NCBI RefSeq assembly: GCF_015751785.1 | Contig: NZ_JADOTY010000001.1 | Coordinates: 4,650,001-4,714,000 of the forward strand | DNA from: Micromonospora vinacea | GTDB lineage: Bacteria > Actinomycetota > Actinomycetes > Mycobacteriales > Micromonosporaceae | Direction: 5' to 3' | Length of the DNA: 64,000 bases | Part shown: positions 60,618 through 64,000 of the stretch, one piece after another | Layout of the letters: each line of letters starts with the position of its first letter | Position numbering within the stretch: position 1 is the first letter of the stretch | Made by a program: the position numbers and the translations under genes | The notes under the pieces: model-generated | What the model saw: the letters and a program-made list of their open reading frames with translations, nothing else | The model's database searches: none | Told to the model about the DNA's origin: nothing

Positions 60618-62127
60618 GGCCGACGCTTGCGTCGAGGATCTCACCCAGGCGACCCGCGACCGTGATGAGCGCGGGCAGCCTCGTCCGCAGCCCGCGATAG
60701 GCCGCGGCGAGAGCCGGGTCGACAGCGACGGGCTCGCCGCCCGCGACAGCGGGATCGAGCTGCGTGACCGCCTCCCGAAGATCGGAGGTGTGGCCGATCG
60801 CGAAGAGCCCGAGCGCCGCCGCGCCGAGGGGGACGTGGTCGGCCACACCTGCGACGCGGACCGGGCAGTCCAGGACCGCAGCCATCACCTCGCGCCACAG
60901 CGGAGACCGGAAGGCCCCACCGGTCAGGCGGATGCTGCCGATCGGCGTCAGCTCGGCCAGCCGGTCACGGACACCACCGAGTTGCAGGCAGACGCCCTCG
61001 ACGGCGGCCCGGACCAGGTGGCCGCGCGAGTGCTCGCTGCGCAGCCCCAGGAACGCGCCCGGCGCTGCGTAGCCCTGCAGCGGGGCCTCGTCGGCCAGCA
61101 GGTAGGGCAACATCACGAGACCGTCGCTGCCCGGCGCGATCCGCCCGGCGAGATCCAGGAGCGCAGGCACGGCACTGTCGTCACCGAGGACACGCCCCGC
61201 CCACCGTACGACGTTGCCGCCGTTGCTGACCGCGCCGCCGACAACCCACGCGTCGTCGGTCAACGCAGCGCAGGAGAACGTCTCGACCGGCTCGGAGAGG
61301 GGACCCTCGACGACCGTCCGCAGAGCCCCGGTAGCCCCGAGCGTCAGCCCACCGACGGTGTTGTCGATCGCCGCCGCGCCCAGGCTCCGCAAGGGACCGT
61401 CTCCCGCGCCGACGACGACCGGTGTGCCGGAGGGCAGGCCCACCGCGCGCCCGGCCGTCGGCGACAACCGCAGCACCGCCGTCGTGGGCAGGACCGGGGG
61501 CAGCTGACTCTCGGACAACCCGGCGAGATCGAGGACGGCGGTACTCCAGCCCCGACGGTGCACGTCGAACATCCCGGTGCCGGACGCCGAGGACAACTCG
61601 GTCACCAACATTCCGGTGAGTCGATGGACCACATAGTCCTTGAGGCCGATCCACCACCGGGTCGCCGTGCACAGGTACGGCTCGTGCCGGGCGAACCACA
61701 GGAGCTTGCAGAACGGGTTCATCGGGTGCACAGGTGTGCCCGTCAACCGGTGCAGCTCCCGGCTCTGGCCGGACAACCGCAACTCACGGGCCGCCTCCGA
61801 CGACCGCATGTCACGCCGGGTCAGCAGTGGCGTAACCGGCGTCATGGCCGCGTCCAGCCCGATCAGGCCGTACCTGGCGGAACTCAGCGCGAGCGCGACC
61901 ACCTCCGCCCCGGCGGTGCCGGCCACACACGCGGACAACGCCGCCACTGTGGCCGCCATGAGCACGTCCGGCTCCTGTACCTGCCAGCCGGGCATCGGCT
62001 CAAGCAGCGGGTACTCCCGCGTGGCGACGTGTCGTGCGGTGCCGTCCAGTGCGAACGCGACAGCCCGCACGGCAGTGGTGCCCACGTCGACCCCGACGAT
62101 CACCCGACGCTCCGGCCCCATCCGCAC
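60595..62127 (-). CDS. FGGY family carbohydrate kinase
   Basis: A 510-residue sugar kinase of the GntK/XylB-like FGGY family. N-domain phosphate loop VIVGVDVGTTAVRAVAF, LALSSARYGLIGLD, and C-domain signature RLTGGAFRSPLWREV with ATP-binding LTLGATGALRTV. Substrate may be gluconate, xylulose or another sugar acid or polyol; the neighbourhood (GH67, importer) fits a xylan-derived sugar or sugar acid. It ends inside the importer operon's last gene; on its own strand it starts near another unknown gene. Confidence 0.86.
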   Translation of the reverse strand: MRMGPERRVIVGVDVGTTAVRAVAFALDGTARHVATREYPLLEPMPGWQVQEPDVLMAATVAALSACVAGTAGAEVVALALSSARYGLIGLDAAMTPVTPLLTRRDMRSSEAARELRLSGQSRELHRLTGTPVHPMNPFCKLLWFARHEPYLCTATRWWIGLKDYVVHRLTGMLVTELSSASGTGMFDVHRRGWSTAVLDLAGLSESQLPPVLPTTAVLRLSPTAGRAVGLPSGTPVVVGAGDGPLRSLGAAAIDNTVGGLTLGATGALRTVVEGPLSEPVETFSCAALTDDAWVVGGAVSNGGNVVRWAGRVLGDDSAVPALLDLAGRIAPGSDGLVMLPYLLADEAPLQGYAAPGAFLGLRSEHSRGHLVRAAVEGVCLQLGGVRDRLAELTPIGSIRLTGGAFRSPLWREVMAAVLDCPVRVAGVADHVPLGAAALGLFAIGHTSDLREAVTQLDPAVAGGEPVAVDPALAAAYRGLRTRLPALITVAGRLGEILDASVGLSAPARP

Positions 62128-62197
62128 ATGGTCGAGCGGTGCTCACTGGGGCGGCAAGCGGTTGCGCGCAGTTGTCGTCACCGCGGGTCCGCCGGGC

Positions 62198-62911
62198 TCA
62201 GACCAGGAACTCCTCCCGCATCCGCGCGCCCAGGTTGATCCCGCCGACCGCCCGAGGGCCGGCCGGATCGTGCACGGCGACGGTGTTGTTACGACGCATC
62301 AGCTCCCGGACCGCGGGCGGCAGTCGCGGCGGGTCGTCCATGGCCGCGAGGACCCGCCCGGCGCTGACGATCAGTCGATCGGCCAGGGTGGCGGCGTCGG
62401 TGTCCACCCGCACCCGGCCGTACTCCCAGCCGGAGGTGGTGAGGTCGAGCACCTCGAACACGCGGGTCACCAGCGGGTTCGGGTCGGTCACCCGGTCGAG
62501 CCGGGGCGCCCGGTTGCCGACCACAGTGACGGCGGCGGTCACCTGCGCGTACGGGTGGAAGCCGCACGGCAACGCGAACAGCGGCCAGCGCAGGGCCGGG
62601 CCGGCCTCCTTCCACAGCGGCCGGTAGTTACGGCGGTGCACCAGCAGCCGTCGGCCCGTCCGTCGGTGGATCTCCTGGGCCTGGGCCTGAAGGTCCACGT
62701 GGGCCTCGTCGGCGACCTGACTCACGATCCGGGTCGCCACCACCAGGCCGTCGTCGCTGTCGAGCGAACCGGTGAGCGCGTCGACCTGCTCGTTGAACCG
62801 GATCCGCGCGTGGGAGCCGTACCGGGACTGGACGTCGTGCAGCAGCGCCTGCTGGCGTCCCGGGTCGAGCTGGACCTTCCTACCGCCCAGCAGTCGACGG
62901 AGCCAACGCAT
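62198..62911 (-). CDS. Hypothetical protein
   Basis: A 237-residue soluble protein, basic at the N-terminus (MRWLRRLLGGRKVQLDPGRQ), without signal peptide or recognised family. The middle and C-terminal parts are alpha/beta with conserved-looking Pro/Arg clusters (RRNYRPLWKEAGPALRWPLF). The ATG at 62911 has GAGG upstream; a longer frame to 62950 is less likely. Same strand as the kinase and the regulator pair, but spaced from both. Confidence 0.55.
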   Translation of the reverse strand: MRWLRRLLGGRKVQLDPGRQQALLHDVQSRYGSHARIRFNEQVDALTGSLDSDDGLVVATRIVSQVADEAHVDLQAQAQEIHRRTGRRLLVHRRNYRPLWKEAGPALRWPLFALPCGFHPYAQVTAAVTVVGNRAPRLDRVTDPNPLVTRVFEVLDLTTSGWEYGRVRVDTDAATLADRLIVSAGRVLAAMDDPPRLPPAVRELMRRNNTVAVHDPAGPRAVGGINLGARMREEFLV

Positions 62912-63017
62912 GTCGCCTCGATTCAGCAGAGCCGTCGCGGACGGCGGCAATGCTAGTGCGTCGACCGTCCCTCATGTTCCCAAGGGGGCTGATCGGCTCC
63001 GCTCGCGGAGACGGCGA

Positions 63018-63680
63018 TCACCGTCGACGTGGCGTGATCAGCCCCGATTCGTACGCCCACACGACAAGCTGGGCCCGGTCGCGGCAGTGCAGCTTCGTCA
63101 TGGCCCGGTTGACGTGTGTCTTGGCGGTCAGCGGACTGATCACCATGCGCGCGGCGATCTCGTCGTTGGTCAGCCCGCGGGCGACCAGCTCGACGACCTC
63201 CTGCTCCCGGGCGGTCAGCACGTCGCGTCCGGCCGTCGGCACCGCCGGCGGTGGGCCGGCCACGAACTCACTGATCAGCGTGCGGGTGACGGTCGGCGCG
63301 AGCAACGCGTCGCCGCGCGCGACGACGGTGACGGCGTGCAGCAGGTCGGTGGGGTCGGCGTCCTTGAGGAGGAAGCCGCTGGCGCCCGCGCGGAGGGCGG
63401 CGAACACGTAGGAGTCGAGCCCGTAGTTGGTGAGGATGAGAACGCGGACCGCGGCGAGGTCGGGATCGGCGGCGATGCGCCGGGTGGCCTCGATGCCGTC
63501 GAGGCCCGGCATCTGCACGTCCATCAGGACGACGTCGGGGCGCAGACATCGCGACAGGTGGACGGCAGAGGTGCCGTCGGTCGCCTCGCCGACGACCTCC
63601 AGATGGTCCTCGGCGTCGAGCAGTGCCCGGAAGCCGGCGCGCATCAGCGCCTGGTCGTCGGCGAGCAGCACCCGGATCAT
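63018..63680 (-). CDS. NarL-type response regulator
   Basis: A 220-residue two-component regulator. Receiver domain with phosphoacceptor D54 in VVLMDVQMPG, an acidic pair at ADD, the Lys in FLLKDADP, and the C-terminal LuxR helix-turn-helix (LTAREQEVVELVARGLTNDE, AKTHVNRAMTKLHCRDRAQL). The ATG overlaps the last bases of the kinase gene (ATGA type) and has GGAGGAG upstream, so kinase and regulator are one operon. Target genes not evident. Confidence 0.9.
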   Translation of the reverse strand: MIRVLLADDQALMRAGFRALLDAEDHLEVVGEATDGTSAVHLSRCLRPDVVLMDVQMPGLDGIEATRRIAADPDLAAVRVLILTNYGLDSYVFAALRAGASGFLLKDADPTDLLHAVTVVARGDALLAPTVTRTLISEFVAGPPPAVPTAGRDVLTAREQEVVELVARGLTNDEIAARMVISPLTAKTHVNRAMTKLHCRDRAQLVVWAYESGLITPRRR

Positions 63681-64000
63681 CCCGGCTCCTCCCCGCGGCG
63701 GGCGGTCACCGCGCACCCGTCGAGCGGGAAGGTGGCCCGCACGGTGAACCCGTGGTCGTCGTGCGCGGCGGCCCGCAGCGTGCCGCCCAGTGCGCTGACC
63801 CGCTCCCGCATGCCGCGCAGGCCCACGCCGGGCGTCGGGGGCTCGGCCGGCGACGCCTGGCCGTCGTCGATGACCGCGACGGTCAGCTGCGCCGGGGCGT
63901 ACGCCACCTGGATGTGCGCGGTCGCGGGGCCGGCGTGGCGGGCCACGTTGGTGAGGGCCTCCTGGATGACCCGGTACCCGGCCTGGTCGACCTCGTCGGG
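63677..64000 (-). CDS. NarL-type sensor histidine kinase, C-terminal part (runs off right edge)
   Basis: The last 107 residues of a HisKA_3 kinase: the N-box EALTNVARHAG, G1 box VIDDGQASPA (here shortened) and G2 box GVGLRGMRERVSALGGTLRA, then a short tail. The start and phosphoacceptor are outside the window. Overlaps the downstream response regulator. The first visible residues (PDEVDQAGYRVIQ) begin within a few residues of where the left-edge kinase leaves off. Confidence 0.9.
   Translation of the reverse strand, partial: PDEVDQAGYRVIQEALTNVARHAGPATAHIQVAYAPAQLTVAVIDDGQASPAEPPTPGVGLRGMRERVSALGGTLRAAAHDDHGFTVRATFPLDGCAVTARRGEEPG

Noticed and set aside
1-64000. CRISPR arrays, tRNA or rRNA genes, insertion sequences, phage or plasmid replication genes
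   Set aside because: None seen: no regularly spaced repeats, no transposase or integrase motifs, no rep or par genes, no cloverleaf sequences recognised by reading.

Overview
The window is GC-rich actinomycete DNA, with GTG and TTG starts, strong third-position GC and tightly overlapping operons. The mix of secreted Tat and lipoprotein signals, LacI-controlled sugar-uptake operons, a SigE-family sigma factor, an MmyB-type regulator and NarL-type two-component systems fits Micromonosporaceae (for example Micromonospora). That is an inference from style and gene families; no rRNA, tRNA or ribosomal marker is present. I saw no insertion sequence, phage module, CRISPR array or replication gene.

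Layout. 1-2.0 kb: the N-terminal two thirds of a NarL-type sensor kinase, divergent from a pair of small membrane proteins. 2.1-6.0 kb: a secreted PQQ-type sugar dehydrogenase, two unknowns and LtrA. 6.0-10.2 kb: an EthD-like / membrane / FAD-disulfide-reductase operon, a convergent TetR gene and an alpha/beta hydrolase. The TetR promoter and the EthD operon promoter carry the same palindromic operator. 10.2-19.4 kb: DUF1152, a small secreted protein, a HelD-type RNA-polymerase recycling motor, a GH15 glucan hydrolase and unknowns.

19.4-26.1 kb is a compact sugar system: a LacI regulator, a CUT1 importer (lipoprotein and two permeases, no ATPase) and a GH3 glycosidase. 26.1-35.5 kb holds an unknown membrane protein, an MpaB/DUF2236 oxygenase-like protein, a HAD-like fragment, an SMP-30 lactonase, a MalY/PatB-type aminotransferase and a SWIM zinc-finger / DUF6493 pair. 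35.5-43.5 kb holds a SigE-family sigma factor with a probable membrane-bound propeller partner, a TetR regulator, a hydrolase, DUF1330 divergent from an MmyB-like regulator across a perfect palindrome, DUF3800 and a lipoprotein.

43.5-62.1 kb is the second carbohydrate region: GH95 alpha-L-fucosidase, an APH-fold kinase, an SDR, an ArsR-like regulator, a GNAT protein, a very large GH67 alpha-glucuronidase, a LacI regulator, a four-gene importer that carries its own ATPase, and an FGGY kinase. The region between the LacI gene and its neighbours carries related GCAAC/GTTGC inverted repeats. 62.2-64 kb: an unknown protein, a NarL-type response regulator and the C-terminal third of its sensor kinase.

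Taken together, the secreted GH3, GH15, GH67 and GH95 enzymes, the sugar dehydrogenase, the lactonase, the two importers and the sugar kinase point to a soil or plant-litter saprophyte degrading glucans, glucuronoxylan and fucosylated glycans. The best leads for something new are the SWIM/DUF6493 pair, the three-site TetR regulon, the repeated operator at the GH95 promoter, the catalytic-His-less disulfide reductase, and the match between the two kinase halves at the window ends. I did not find a clearly undescribed multi-gene system.
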